Below, one piece after another: positions 11,807-25,700 of a DNA stretch of 64,000 nucleotides. The translations under genes were made by a program, and so were the position numbers. The notes below the pieces were generated by a model. It saw only the letters and a list, made by a program, of their open reading frames with translations, did not search any database and was not told where the DNA came from. Origin of the DNA: Punica granatum (Eukaryota; Streptophyta; Magnoliopsida; Myrtales; Lythraceae); NCBI RefSeq assembly GCF_007655135.1, contig NC_045132.1, positions 20,516,354 to 20,580,353 on the forward strand, in the 5' to 3' direction. Position 1 is the first letter of the stretch, and every line of letters begins with the position of its first letter.

Positions 11807-14800
11807 CTAAGATTGATCATCCCATCTCCACCTCCTTCCAACTTCCTCCAGAACTTTAGCCCGAGCTTGGTTCTTTTTCGCTTCATCCTCTACCCATGAC
11901 CTGCAAGCATAAATCCCTCCTTTGGATAAGAACCACTCACAGAATCGTAATCCAGAGTCAAACATAGCCTGGATTTCAAGAAATTGAGGCACGTCGTTCA
12001 TAGGTCTCTGTGCTAAATAATTTGTGAATCACTCTGCATGTTTCAAAGAGCCTGAGATATTTCAAATATCAACAATTCAAACAAGCTATGCGAGAAAAGG
12101 CCCACCACGGTGGAGCATCTTCCTAGGCATAAATAACCTAAAGTCCGATCTTCAACCAAATGGATTCTGATTCTCATAACATCATCATAAACCAATCACT
12201 ACTAACTACACATAAAGCTTTCTTTAAAGAAACAGCAGCACTTCATGAAAAATGCAAAATATGAAATCTCAATTTACCTTAGAATTCGTATGGCTTCTTT
12301 CTCAGCTTCCAGAATTGACTTTGTATCGAGAAGTCCTTCCTGCTTCTTCTGCAACTCTGTGATCATCTCCTGCACACTCAATTGCTCAGCCACATAAATG
12401 GTTCTCTCCGAAGAGAGCCTATCTGACATCTCATCGACTTCTTCTTTGAGGCTAAGGAGCAGTTGCCTCTGACATTCTAGAGCTGCTCTCTCCTTCACAT
12501 GATCTTCAAAAGTCTTCTTCTGAAGAATCTTCTCCTCCTCCAGGTCACCAATTGCTGCAATATAATCCTTCTCAACTTCCAGACCTCGGGCTGCTTCTTC
12601 CTTCATCTTCTCGTTCCAAACCCTCTCTATGTCTCCCCGGCCCAGCAACTCAGATCTGATTTCTTCCATCTCAATCAGTCTTGAAGAATTCTCGGCCTCT
12701 ACTCTTGATAATTCAGCCTGAATTGCTTCCATCATCCTGCCACTTGTAAGAGCCACAGCAGCTTGTCCTTTTGTTGAAGGTTTGCTAGGTTGAAATCGTT
12801 TCATTTGACCTATACAATGTATATTTTGACACACATGAGTAAGCACCCAATACAATATCGCAATAAGTTTAGAGAATTTAATGTTCTGATTATTTGATCC
12901 TCAGAAATGAGTCCAGCAAGAAGTTTAGAAAAAGCGCGCGAGAGAGAGAGAGATAGAGACCAAAGACTTTTCTGATTATGCTCTTGCCACCAGCTAAAAG
13001 GTCCATCAAAAACTCAGGAGATATTTCTGAACCGACCTCCTTCATATCCCTGAATCCAACCTTTGAACTTGATATCTGGACTGTAAATAAGTCAGGCTTT
13101 TAAGCACTAAGAGAGACTGCAAGTATTAAACTCCATTTAACTGAAATCTATTGTCAGAAAATAGTGTATTTATAAGAAAAACGATATACACGATATGTAG
13201 TACCTGTTCTTCTAATCCAGGGACAAAATCATACTCTAATTGAACTCTCCAATTTATCAGATCCTGTCTCGAGATAAACCTGCCCAACAGTGTTCTGTGT
13301 TGGAGACAGCTGGAAATACACACAAATTAAAAGAGAATGTGCAAAACTTACCTCTCAGGAAGAAACAAAAACTTCCCTTGGCTTTCTGAACCATGATTGG
13401 TATGCTTCACTAAAAGCTTGCTTGGAATGACTCCCGCCTCCGCCAGGGCTTACACAAATATTACATATTTACATATAAATCATTCTTTTGACATAATTAA
13501 ACAAGAATAGCAAGCAGAAAATGGAGGTAAATGCCTACCTTGGATCGAGCTGAAGTCTGGATCCTCTACACTGACATCATCAAATGCAGCAGTAGTTGAA
13601 CCAGAAAGTGAGATTGTTGGAACAATTCTTTGCCTCGGGTTCCTTAAATAATTTAAAAAGAAGAAGAAGAAGAAGAAGAAGAAGAAGAAGAAGAAGAAGA
13701 AGAAGATATTCTAAGGTTCCAGCTCATTAGACATAAACTGCAGTGCATAAACAGATGAAGCTAATACTAACTTTGAAAAGGTTTACCTTTCCAATGAAGA
13801 ATTTATCCGAACCAACCACCGTGCATATTCCCTTCTTGTGCATAGCTCGTCAGCTCTAACACCCTCTTCAATTATCTATACACCTTAAGAACAGTCACAG
13901 TCATGCTCAGAACTTAACTACGAATTTTCAATTGGGTAAACTTCAGTTGCCTAAATGTGCAATTAGAATGATATCAATCTGTTATCAAAGGACTTGTAGA
14001 ACTAGGAGCTCTGCCGAAGCTAATTCTTTGTTTAGTCTTTATAAATATGCAACAGAATAATATCCTACAGCATTTGACATCCATTTTCCGCAGTTTCCAT
14101 ATAAAAAATCCATCAGATAAAGTAAACAACATATGCAGCCAAAGAGGGCCTACAAAAAAATGCTACATCGAACTTAAGACAGCGTGCAGCATACAATAAT
14201 GTATTGGCTAAGTAATAAGGCTTTGGTAATGATAGTTATAACAAAACTTAATGGACTTAAGCATCAACATGTCTATTATGTTTCTGAAAAGGTAAACCTT
14301 CAGACTTCTTAATAGCCCCAGAGCTTCCTGCTGAGTCGAATCTACAGCAGCTGGAATTATAATGCGCTGCAATTTGACGTCTTTCTTTGAAGTTCCTGTA
14401 AGTTCCCAGGGGAAAAAGGGAATTGATTTACAGGATTCTCCAGAAAAATAATCGGGAGGAAAACAGAAACGTAAAACATCAATACGCTATCCTTCGTACA
14501 AGACATTATCAGTGCAAGATTACTTTGGTGAAACTGCCACTAGGTGTTAAAACATTTCATATGAAGTAGACTAAATCTAAAATCAACAGTTCAGGAAACT
14601 ACTATTGATTGTGACCAAATCTGATTGTTTTAGCTTTACTTAATAGAGAATATTCTGTTCAAACTGAATAGCACCTGAAGCAACAGCATCGCCGATTTCA
14701 TCTGGTACCCTCTCTGTCAGTGAGCTTTCCTCAAACTCGATGGTATTGCTCTCTGATGAAACTGGAATAGTATCTTTGGTGATATTAGCTTGCCTTTCAG

Positions 14801-15690
14801 TTTTATGCAACAGACCTTGCAAGGCATTCAGGGGACTGCACAAACGGAACTTAAACCCTGAAATAAAAACAAAGCACAATAGCCCCTCGTCAGCTAATCG
14901 ACCGCCTCCATATATGCACCAAATTAATCAAGGACCCATTGTAATGGCAGAGAACCTCAACTGCCAAGTCCGAATTACTAACTTTATTCATCAAAAGGTA
15001 CCGTGCAGCTTAATAGATTCAAAGATCCCGCCATCAACATCTTGGTTCAGGAGTGCAAAATCAAGTGTCTATACCATATTGCGTGCTTCAGGTTCAGCTC
15101 AAAATTCATATTTTTACTTTTTGTTGAAGTTATATACAGCTTGCCATACTTTGACCTTTATCAACTAGCACATGAAGTCAACCAGCGGCACTCGGAACGG
15201 AAATCACTATCCTTGTAGAAGAACAGAACAGCTGAAAAACCAGAATTTATCAAATGACCTTGTCTGGAGAGCGACAATTGAGCAATGGCAGCAAGTAGAA
15301 CAGCAACTGACGCCCCAATTCCCCCAACTACAAACTTCGGCAGGCCTGCACAGCAAAGAGCGATTCTCATAGCCCGATCACTGGACCAAAAATGAAGGAT
15401 TCAGAGATAGAATCAGAAGTCGAAGCACCTTTCTTCCCTCTCTTCTGAACCACCGGGTACTCCACGACGGCCCAACCATTGAACTCGGAGTTGGAATCGG
15501 CGGAGCCCCACGAGAGTTCGGGACCTTGCCCGGCAAGTGAAGCATACGCGCGCAGAAGTCCCGGCCTGGAGAACCGGAGGGTGCTGAGGAGCGAGTACTG
15601 CCGCCTGAGGAACACGGGCACGCCGCGGCGCCGTACCCCGCCGGAGGTGAGGAAGAGAGACGGCGGAGGAAATGCGGTGGATGAGCTCAT
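11807..15690 (-). CDS. SLH-domain, coiled-coil plastid membrane protein (At3g25680-like)
   Basis: Eleven exons on the minus strand: 15429-15690, 15259-15345, 14675-14857, 14298-14395, 13787-13875, 13539-13642, 13352-13448, 13204-13279, 12961-13075, 12278-12809, 11807-11900; phases close to give 578 residues. The N-terminus is Ser/Arg-rich, like a chloroplast transit peptide. Residues about 90-112 form one hydrophobic helix (VVGGIGASVAVLLAAIAQL). Residues about 210-285 resemble an S-layer-homology segment (VRADELCTRREYARWLVRIN, then FDDVSVEDPDFSSIQALAEAGVI). Residues about 380-560 are a charged coiled coil. SLH modules bind wall or peptidoglycan polymers in bacteria; in plants they occur in a few plastid proteins of unknown role, so I give no function. 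Exon 1 ends in a weak donor (AAAG|GTGCTT), chosen because it keeps frame. It lies upstream of CHUP1 on the same strand, as in Arabidopsis. Confidence 0.85.
13658..13706. repeat. (AAG)n microsatellite in an intron
   Basis: About 16 uninterrupted AAG units in the intron between exons 5 and 6 of the SLH-domain gene, 16 bases outside exon 6 on the acceptor side (sense strand CTT). On the sense strand it forms an extended polypyrimidine tract before the acceptor. Confidence 0.9.
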
Positions 15691-16588
15691 TGGGGGTCGC
15701 GATTCGGGTCAGCGGGAGAGGTCCGACCCGTAATCGGAGTACTCGAGAGGGAGACTTCTGTTGTCTGGTCTGTTTCTTCTGTCCGGTCGATGATGCTGCC
15801 GAGGGGGGTTTTAGGTGGGGTCTAATGGTAATCAAACACCTACCAAGCGGTCGCACAGGCTGAACAGAAGCGAATATACTCATTTCACCCCGAAACTTTG
15901 CTGTATTTAACTTTCGCCTCCTAAACCTTTTTTGGTAGTTCAAAATCGGAACTGGTCATATGGCGGATCACTGACGATCTAAGCCGGCCTCACGGGTAGG
16001 CCGGTTCTTCGAAAAACTAGATCATATAGAGCTACCAGCATTTTACCTCACACCACGGAAGCACGAGCTGGCTGACGAGTGAATATACAATAAGGAGTTG
16101 GTCTCTCGAGCATGATCACTAAATATGTACCATCACCCCGATCCGAGCGTACAAAGCATGCAAATCTAGGATCCTGCACTGATACGACCTGTGACCGCGA
16201 GTGCGAACTGTCAACTAGTCCCTACGGACCGTGCTGCATTGATAACTTGGCAAATTACGACAAAAATATGAAACACGACAAGTCTATAAGCCCAACTTTT
16301 ATGTGGCTGTGTTTTACTTTTGCATAGCATAGGAGACCGCCTATTTCATGTTTATGTCAAGTTAAGCATTACCGGTGAATACTTCGAACTGGTAGTATAA
16401 TGAAGCATCCGACTAATTTGTTGGTACGGTAAGCAAGTACAACAAACTCGGAAGAAACGAGTCACCGTGTCTTTCCATGAACATCTTCGTATGCACACAT
16501 TCACAGGTAATGTGGATTTCCAAAACACCACACAAGAAGATTTCATGATACAACAGATTTCACGCCAATTGACACAACCCGGCATGGG
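15691..16588. other. Intergenic region between SLH-domain gene and cytochrome b561
   Basis: Holds the promoter and 5' UTR of the SLH-domain gene (right of 15690) and the 3' UTR of the cytochrome b561 gene (left of 16589), both minus strand. No extra gene or repeat recognised. Confidence 0.5.
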
Positions 16589-18142
16589 CTAAGACGTTAA
16601 ATTCTTGGTTTGGTCCGTGTACACAAGTTTTCTCTGAAGAGTATCGTACATCGGGGAAACAGCCGCTAGTATTACAATGCCACTGAGTAGGGCGAGTCCG
16701 AGTCCCAAGCCGTTAACAACCATGGACTCGGAAGAGTGTCTAGGCACATTCCTTGTAGTCTGCAGGAACGTCAGCTTCTCTAGAAGCCCGGTCTCTGCAG
16801 TGGCTACGGCCAGCCCGTAGGTATAGAGACCAAGGAAGATGTGCCACGGCAAGACTTTCATTCTCGTCGAACGAACCTCCCCACGGTGCCAAAAGCTCAA
16901 GAAACCCATCAGCCACTGCACATATAATCGAAATATGTAATCCCAATGTGAGAAGTGCATCTGCATCGATCTGCCAATTCTGCTAGTAGCTTATGATAAT
17001 TACCATAGCTAAACGCCGTGCTTGGAGCTTCTAAATCGAGGTGTTCACCTCTCGAAGCATGCCCCGAATTAGAAGTCCTAAGAACCACTTTCGGGACGAT
17101 TAATGAACTTGGCTAAACAAATTATCAGTGCAAGAGAATCATTGCTTTAATTAGGCCTCGCATTTTCAGCAAATTCTTGTCTGCATGACTGCATTTGGTC
17201 AGTAATTCAAATCGTCCCACGGGACAAGTCTTGTCCTGGAGTAATAATTAAAGAAACAACATCGCTTCTAAATATAAGCCACGACGCGACATATATAAAT
17301 GCAATGCATGACCCACCACCATACCGCAACAATCTACTTAAAGCCATCCTCATTATCAGCTTAATAAAATAATCAAACGGAAAAAGAAAAATAAAAGAAA
17401 AAAGATATTTTTCATCATCTTCAACAAAAAATCTGGAAATTAATTTACCTGAGCTCCAAAGAGGGAGATGCAGACTAAACCCATCCATGAATGGAGGCTG
17501 TAGAAATTTGCCAAGACACCGTCGTTCCCATGGAACTTGGTCCAAATCCCAAACACCCCGGATGCCAAGGCCACTCCCTGAAGGCTCAGATGCACCGACT
17601 TCTTCAAGCTCCTCGACCCCGGCAGCCACTTGTGTACCAGAATTGCTGCAAACCCACCAAGAAAGATCAGAAATTTGAAGAAGACGGGCACGGAATTTGC
17701 TTCCATTGCTGCACATTTCAAAGCTTCTTGGGTGGTGATGACTAATGCATCTAATGATCAGTAAAGTAAAGGGCTTGTCATCATTCATCACCTTCTCCGC
17801 TGACGAGGATGAAGCCGATGACCATCAGCAGGGGATGCAGGACCTGTTTCAAGGCAAACAAACAAATCAACAATCTCTGTCCTCGGAAGGGGTAAAAGGA
17901 GTGAACTTGGTGGAGATGATGGGTTGAATGTGTTCACTCACGGCATAGATGAGGTCTTCTTGGGAGGGGGAGTGTGGGAGGAAGCCGGCCTTGAAGTTGA
18001 TGGCCCATGAGAGGACCAGGAAGGCCACTGCCAAGCCTGAGACTCTTGCAAGGAAGATAAGTGGGAAAATGGAAGAAGAAGAAGAAGAAGAAGAAGAAGA
18101 AGAGGAGGAGGAGGAAGAGGAAGAAGCTGCTGCTGCCGCCAT
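16589..18142 (-). CDS. CYB561: Cytochrome b561, ascorbate-dependent transmembrane ferrireductase
   Basis: Four exons on the minus strand: 17942-18142, 17792-17843, 17449-17645, 16589-16915, giving 258 residues, close to family size. Six membrane helices are visible. The four haem-ligand histidines are H70 (LHPLL), H103 (VHLSL), H136 (SLHSW) and H175 (PWHIF). The cytosolic loop AILVHKWLPG follows the usual ascorbate-site layout, and SLHSW fits the monodehydroascorbate-side motif. Known members pass electrons from cytosolic ascorbate across the tonoplast or other membranes to monodehydroascorbate or Fe(III). Likely counterpart is At1g26100. Odd point: an 18-serine run (residues 7-24) precedes helix 1. 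A GTG codon upstream is in frame, but the first ATG at 18142 is the natural start. Confidence 0.95.
18071..18124 (-). repeat. Polyserine-encoding trinucleotide repeat
   Basis: Eighteen consecutive TCT/TCC codons in exon 1 of the cytochrome b561 gene (GAA/GAG on the plus strand). The downstream half is pure TCT and therefore likely to vary in length between alleles without shifting the frame. Confidence 0.9.
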
Positions 18143-19743
18143 GGGAGGATTCCTTTTCTGCTTTGGCACCCTGAGCTGTCACAGTGAGTCAGTGGAGTGA
18201 ACTGAAGAATGCTGTTATCGCCGACAGAAGAGGGTTTAAGATCCGTTGCTGTAGTACTGGCCGCATCCAATCCATCCATTTTTGGATTATAGAACAGGAC
18301 TTGTTCTTTTGGACACTTTATTAGAAAAAAGGTTAGTGGCAAGAATCAGCAGTACTTCCCCGGATGGACTGTCTCGGAATCACGGGATCGTTCGATGGGG
18401 GACAAATTTTTGCTATATGAGTAACTTTACCTGGCATTCTCGGGGCCTCTACGTGGTCCGTTGCGGGATGGTAGGGGCTCCGAGATTAGTATGGGCATTC
18501 GAATGATGGGGATTAATTTACCCGAAGCTCAAGGAATTTGATCATTCGTTTATTTATTTTGAGAAAGCATTGAATTGTGTAATGGTACTCCCTCCGTCAA
18601 GCAACCGGCATGGCATGTAAGCAGACTCTGTCAACAATAACATTGTATTATTTTACCCAAAAAGGAAAAAAAATAGCATTGTATTATTATATTTATGTCA
18701 TTAAAAGCTCGTGCCGCAGTTCAAACTCCCTCGACGTTTATAGAGCTCGGCTACATCATTGCAATAAAATGCTAATGGCTTTTGGGGGCAGTCGGATCGA
18801 TTATTACTTTTTCTTAATTATTCATTACTTTTTTATATTTTTTCTCGTAATTCAACAACACAATTATTACAACTCAATTAAAATTAAAACTCAACACTAC
18901 TTAACTTTAAAACCAAACACGCCGTTAGCTTCTCTTTTTGTGAACAAAATAATAATATATTATATTACTCAATACTCGCATAATAATTATTCTTCCATTT
19001 CAAATGGATAATTTCAATTGTTTTGCTTTTCTAGAGATTAATCTTAGATTGTGTGATTTCAATTTAGGATATGGAAGTCCTACTTAGGACATCGATACTA
19101 CGATTTGTATGAAATCGTGGTGATCCTCCAACAAATTGATTTTATTTTCCAGCGAATTTTTTTAATAATATTTTTTTTACAAAATGCATAATGTATTTAT
19201 TTTTAAATATTACTTTTTTATTAATACTTAATAATTATCCTCGCGTATCGTGCGGATTTTCACATAGATACAATCCTATGGTGTAAAGAGTGATTGCACC
19301 ATGGGTGGTTGATTCGCAGAACGAAAATCGCCCACTTATTGAAAGTACGGAAATGCCCTGGACACTTTCACAGTAACCGCATAAACTTCGAGGGTGATGC
19401 GGTAAAAGCACCTCAACAGCCGCACAGTCACTGGGACTGGGGGCAGCCCTTGGAGACGACGACGGAGGCCTGTCTTCCTCGTAAAGGGAATTGCCATTCG
19501 CCCACCAATTTGAAAACTGAACGACAGCCGCAGGAAATCGTTTTCCAAATCACCCAAATCCGGAAAATTAATAGCTCTGGATTTCCGTTTATCCAAAAAC
19601 TTTTCCCGGTTTTTTCTGAGTGATCCACAAACCAGTCAAATCTTCTTCTCCAATCACACCCACCCGCGCTACTTAGGGTTTCTGGGGGTTTCCCGGCGAT
19701 CCAATTTGGCAATCCTTCGCGGCATTGATTTCTTCCATTCCCG
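18143..19743. other. Divergent promoter region (CYB561 / CRWN)
   Basis: A 1.6-kb region between two divergent genes. It carries a truncated MITE copy at 18801-18929 and very AT-rich DNA around 19140-19230. From about 19340 the sequence becomes GC-richer and probably holds the CRWN 5' UTR; short plus-strand frames there (19294-19623) look like UTR, not genes. Confidence 0.5.
18801..18929. mobile_element. Truncated MITE-like element, copy D
   Basis: Only the right-hand half of the family is present: TTATTCATTACTTTTTT, TCGTAATTCAACAACACAATTA, AATTAAAACTCAAC, ending AAACCAAACACGCC. Same orientation as the copy at 3788-4090. Confidence 0.55.
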
Positions 19744-22700
19744 ATGTCAACTCCTCATAGGAAGGGGTATCTTGCCTTGTCCCTGACGCCGCGGAGCGAG
19801 GCCTCGAGGAGCGCCGCTAAGGGCAAAGCGGTTGCTGGGCCACCGCTGGGTTTGTTGGACGACAATGGGCGGGGCGGCGTTGGCGTCGGTGGCGGCGAGG
19901 GCTTGGAGGACTGGAGGCGGTTCAGGGAGGCGGGACTGCTGGACGAGGCGGCAATGGAAAGGAGGGACCGCCAGGCGCTTGCGGACCGGGTCTCCAAGTT
20001 GCAGAATGAGGTGAATTGGGAAAAAATTCCTGAATTTCTTCTTCTTGTTTTTTTTTTTTTTTTGGTTCGATTCGTTTCGGCTTCTGGGTTCATATTTTTT
20101 GATCTGCAGAATTTGTTGTCTGGCTATTTTGGCCGAATGTGTTTGTTGATAGGCTCATCCTATTGGTTTGCTCTGATGGGGGTTCATTGAAGGAGCCTAT
20201 AGTGGTATTGTTACGAGATACATAGTAGAGGAGACATTTTTTGAGATTCCATGGGTTCAATAAACGTTCTTGAGATGCCCCACAATGTCGTTCATGTCGT
20301 AGCATTGTTGTCCGAATCATATGTTAATACTTGTGGAATATATGGATTGTTTACTTTCTTGCTGGCATTTGTATTGTGACGTTTATAGCAGTGGACGCTT
20401 ATTAAATATGCGCTGTTTTCTGTGTGTTCAGCTAACGGATTACCAACACCACATGGGGCTTCTCTTGATGGAGAAGACACAGCTTGCTGACAATTTTGAA
20501 GAATTAAGGAAAGCATTAGCAGAAGCTCAGGAGCTTCTCAAGCGGGAGCAGACAGCACATTTGATTGCAATCTCAGAGGCTGAGAAGAGAGAAGATAATT
20601 TGAGGAAGGCTTTGAGCTTCGAGAAGCAATGCATGGCTGATGTACTCCTATTTTTCCTTCTAGTCTTGCATCTCTCTAAGCCTTTTCTTATATGGAGATT
20701 CTATTGGTGTATTTATTTTACCACAGGATTAGAGCTTGCTTACAAAGCTTATATATACAAGCTTCCCTTTGTCTATTGTGTTGCATTTTCTTTTGCCTGG
20801 TATCTTTTATTTTGTGGCTATGGAATTCCACAAATGTTTATATGAAACATCTTGTTTCTTTGGTGTGAATACATTTAAAATCTCTGCAGAGAGAAATAGG
20901 TTTTTCCCCCCCTGCTATATTAGTAAGGGAAATAATTGTCTGTTACCTTGTTTATTAGTTGTTGATCTGGATCATTAGCTATTCACTATGTTCGGGTTAG
21001 TTTTGGGTTTGTTATCTTGCAGCAGGTTCCTCATTCCCTTTAATGATGTAGCTCACATTAAAGATGATAAATTTACAAATAGTTGATGAATAAAACATCT
21101 CACTCTGTTAAAAATGATTATTTTTGTTGTATGTCATGTTACAGAGCGAGATTGGGCTGGAGTTCTTGATGGTGATTTTAAGCTATGCAATTTTTTGTGT
21201 GCAGCTTGAAAAGGCTTTGCGGGAATTGCGTGCAGAGGAGGGGCAGAAAAATCTTGAATCTGAAGCAAAGTTGGCTAATGCTAATTCTTTGGTCGCTGGA
21301 ATAGGGGACAAGTCTTTGGAGGTGAGAGGAAAGCTGCATGATGCTGAGGCAAAGCTTGCTGAGGTCAATAGGAAATGCTCACAGTTGGATGTGAAAATGC
21401 AAGAATTGGAGAGACGTGATAGTGTACTTCGGGAGGAGCGCCGATCTCTGAAAATAGAGTGAGTTCTTTTCAAATTGATGGACTAATCCTTTTCCTCTGC
21501 TGTGAGGAAAAAAATTTCACATGCTCATTGATATTGCAGGCAGGAGGAGCACAAGGCAGCATTTTTCAAGCAAAGGGAAGATTTAAGAGAATGGGAGAAG
21601 AAATTGCAGGAGCGAGAAAGAAGGCTAAGTGAGGATCGGAGAATTATTAATGAGAGGGAGGAGAAGGCAAATGAAAGTGATCGGATTCTTCGGCAAAAGG
21701 AGAGGGATCTTCAAGGGGCTGAAAGTAGGATAGAGTCCTCTACCTCCTCATTGAAAGAGAAAGAGGAAGACATAAATCGAAGGTTAGAAGACTTGGTTAT
21801 GAAAGAAAAGGTAAGTTCCTGGTCTGACTTTGTTGCAGTTTCTCCTAATGTGGTGTTAGTCTTTTGCTTGACATACAATTTATCCGATTGCAGGAAGCTG
21901 ACTCTCTGGGAAGCATCTTACAAAGAAAAGAAGAAGAATTGCGAGCGCTGGAGGAGAAGTTGAACATCCGAGAAAAGGTGAGTCTGTAGACTAGTATTCT
22001 TTCAATGTTAGTTTATGATGCCTTGGGTATTATATGTGATTGGTTTTAGAGTTGAGTTGAGTTGAGTTTTGGTTTTAATTGGTTTGTAATGATTGTACTG
22101 TTGAATTATGAGAAAAATTGTGAAAAGGTAATGAATAGTTGAGAGAAAGTAATGATTAAGTAATCATTGTGTTGTTGAATTGTGAAAAAAGTAATGAATA
22201 GTTGAGAGAATTTAATATTAAAAATTGAATTGAATGGTTAAAAAAATTTAAAAAATGGAAAAAGTAATGATTGTGTTGTTGAATTGAAGATAAATGGAGT
22301 TGAGTTGAGTAGAGTTGAAAATTTTTTTGAAACCAAACACTCCCAAGTGGCCCTCTTTAGGTTGGCTTTCTCATGATAGTTTTTCTGGGTCTTGTTACAG
22401 AGGGAGATCCAAAAGGTCCTTGAAGAGCAGAGGATTATCTTGGATGGGAAACTTCTCCAGTTTGAATCAGAACTAGAAGAGAGGAGAAAGTCGGTGGATA
22501 AGGAATTGAGAAGTAGGGTTGAAGAAGTAGAAAGGAAAGAAGCTGATGTAAGCCACAAAGAAGAGAAGCTAGTGAAACGAGAACAAACAGTTGATATGAA
22601 GATGGAGAGGGTAAAAGAAAAAGAGAAGGATCTTGATGCAAGGATGAAAACTTTGAAGGAGAAGGAGAAGTCCATGAAACTTGAGGAGAAAAGGCTGGAG

Positions 22701-25700
22701 ATCGAGAAGAAACAGATGCTTGCAGATATAGAAAGCTTGCAGAACCTCAAGGATGAATTGGAAAATATAAGAGCAGATAATGCTCAGAAGGAGATGGATA
22801 TACGAAAAGAGGAGGAGAGTCTAAGGATAACTGCAGAGGAGAGATCAGAGCATCTTCGGCTTCAAGCAGAACTGAAGATGGAGATAGAAAAGTGCCAAAG
22901 TCAAAGGGAGTTGCTTCTGAAGGAAGCTGAGGAACTGAAAGAGGAAAGGGAGAGGTTTGAGACGGAGTGGGATGTTTTGGATGAGAAGAGAGCGGCAGTT
23001 ACCGAGGAACAAAGAAAAGTTCTTGAAGAGAAAGAAAGTCTAAAGAAATGGCAGCTCTCCGAGGAAGAAAGGTTGAAAAGGCAGAAACTAGAAACAGAGA
23101 ACATTAAGAGAGAGTTGGAAACTCTGAGATTGGAGAATGAATCATTGAATGCCAAGATGAGGCATGAGGAATTGGACTTGTCTGAGAAAGCAGAAGACGA
23201 ACGCAAGCAAATGCTTCAAGAGTTTGAAGTGATGAAAATGGAACTTGAGGCTAGCCTTCGAAGTCGTCAAGGAGAAGTGGAGAAGGAGCTGCTTGTTAGA
23301 GGGAGAGAACTTGAAGCTCAGAGGGATGCAGAACTTAAAAAAATAAATGAGTTGAAAGAAAATGCGCTGAGAGAGCTGGACGAAGCAAGATCAGAAAAGC
23401 TTAGGATACAAAAGGAGAAACAGAACCTTGAGCAGAACAAGAAACAGCTTCATGTGGATCAACTTAAGATGCGTGAAGATATTGACCAGCTTGTTGCTCT
23501 AAGCCAAAAACTGAAAGAAAAGAGGGAAAAGTTCTTAAGGGAAAGAGACCGCTTCCATGATTTTGTTGAGAAGCTTAAAAGTTGTGGAAATTGCGGAGAC
23601 TTGACGAGGGAATTCTTGCTCTCCGATTTGCAGTCACCTGAGATGGGGGATAAGGAGGATTTTGTGCTGCCAGGGCTGGTGGATGAATTATCTAAGAGTG
23701 GTCAAATTAACACAAGTCCTTTGAACAGAACTGCTGCAAATAATTCTTCTGCTGGAGGCCCTATTTCCTGGCTTCGTAAATGTACATTGAAGATCCTCTC
23801 CCCGAGTAAGAAGATTGATAATGATGTTGAAACAGATGAGAGAACCAGAAGGTTTAGTATTGTTGGAGTGGAACCCGAGTCATCCTCTCATGTCCGGGAT
23901 CTTAAATCTGATGACGATGTCAAGAGGGCGGATGATGCTCATGAGCAATCTGTAGATAACAACAGCTACTTGAGCAGTCAGATGCAACAAGAAGTTCCTG
24001 AAGACTCCCAGCAATCTAGGTTGAGGAGAGGGCAGCCAAGAACTAGAAATCAGCGGGGACGAGTTTACAGAAATCGTTCTGTAAAGGCCGTGGTTGAAGA
24101 TGCGAGGACCTTTCTGGGTGATGACCTCCCTCCAGAACTAAAGCACAATGATGAGGTGCAACCTGATGATGATGTCACCAACCAGGATAGTCCTCGTGCA
24201 GAGAATGCGTCAAGAAATGGCAGAAGGAAGCGTCAGCATGCTGAGAGCTCGAGAATGACTGGGAGTGAGATGCATGCAGCAGATAGTGAAGGACCTTCTG
24301 ATAGTGTCACCGTGGGAGGTGGAGGGCGTAAAAAAAGGAGGCACACTGCTGTTGCTCCTTCAGCTGTACAAACTCCAGGACAAACTCGGTACAATCTTAG
24401 GAGACACAGGCCGTAAGTTCCAGCACTTTCTTTTTTTATGGCATGATTGAATATTTGAGTTGTTTTACCTGCTCATATGTCAGTATGTGTGTATATATAT
24501 ATATAGTTTGGCTATGCTATATTTTGCTCCACGGCACACATCTTTTAACTGTTGAAATCATTATCATCCTTCAAATTTGACTGGATTTGCTGGTATCGCA
24601 ATTATATATAATGAAAATTGATGTATACTTGTCATTTTTGGTAAATGGTAACTAATGGTCATTGGTCACTTATGATTCCTTGCAAATGCCAGCAATAAAT
24701 TTCATTAATAGTAATTAAAAAACTGACATCTTAAAGCTGTTTTCAGGATCATCCTTTACTGTTATCATGACAAATTCAGCTTAAGTATTATGAACCTTGT
24801 TGGCTCTTCTGATTATTTTTCTTATTTACTATTTCTGGAAGAAGGGAAAATTAGTAGCTTTGAGGTAGCTAAATTTGTTGGAGACAATCATGATGGTGCA
24901 AATTCAACCAGAAGGAGATCTGGGGGAATTTATCTATGGGTGGATTTTGAGGATGATATGAAGTTGTATTGTAGCAAAAACAAACAGACCTGGAATTGTT
25001 TGAGCAGATTAATAAATATCTGGAATTTCTGTACCATAGTTGTGCTGTAGCAAAAACAAACGAACCTGGAATTGTTTGAGCAGATTAAATATCTGGAATT
25101 TCTATACCATATGATTAGATCTCTTTTAATTCCACAGAAATTTATTCACAAAATTGAGATTTATCTGAAACAAATGTATTTCGTTCTGACCTTTTTCCTT
25201 GATATGCATCAGCACTAGCAGTGCCGTAGCAGTGGAAACCTCCTCTGACATGAATCAAGAAGGAAAGAAAGAACACGATAAGTGTAAAGCGGCAAAAGCA
25301 ACTGCATCTGAGGTTAATAGTTTGCCAGCTCGCGACCGGGATGATGATGATGGTATTCATTCACGCATGGCCCAGGTTACAACTGTAAAAACTGTAGAGG
25401 AGAAGATAGTAAGGGTAAATTTCTAGTGTTATTTATTATATACTTTACCAGACCTGTTGGTGTTTATTGCCTGCACGACTAATTGCATTTAAAACAGAAA
25501 CCTCTTGGACTTATGGCATACTTGATCTGTTGTCATTCTATGGCACATATTTTTCCAAACCTCCAAGTAGAATAGCATTCTTACGGCCAAACATGACGAG
25601 CTGATTAAACCTGTTGAACATGGAAAGGTAAAGTTGGAATGGTCAAAATCTATAAAGGATCAGACAAACCACTGGAACCAAAAACCAATCAACCGATACA

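Noticed and set aside
24790..25050. 86-residue frame in CRWN intron 6
   Set aside because: Runs into the 76-bp tandem duplication; flanking CRWN exons join in phase without it.
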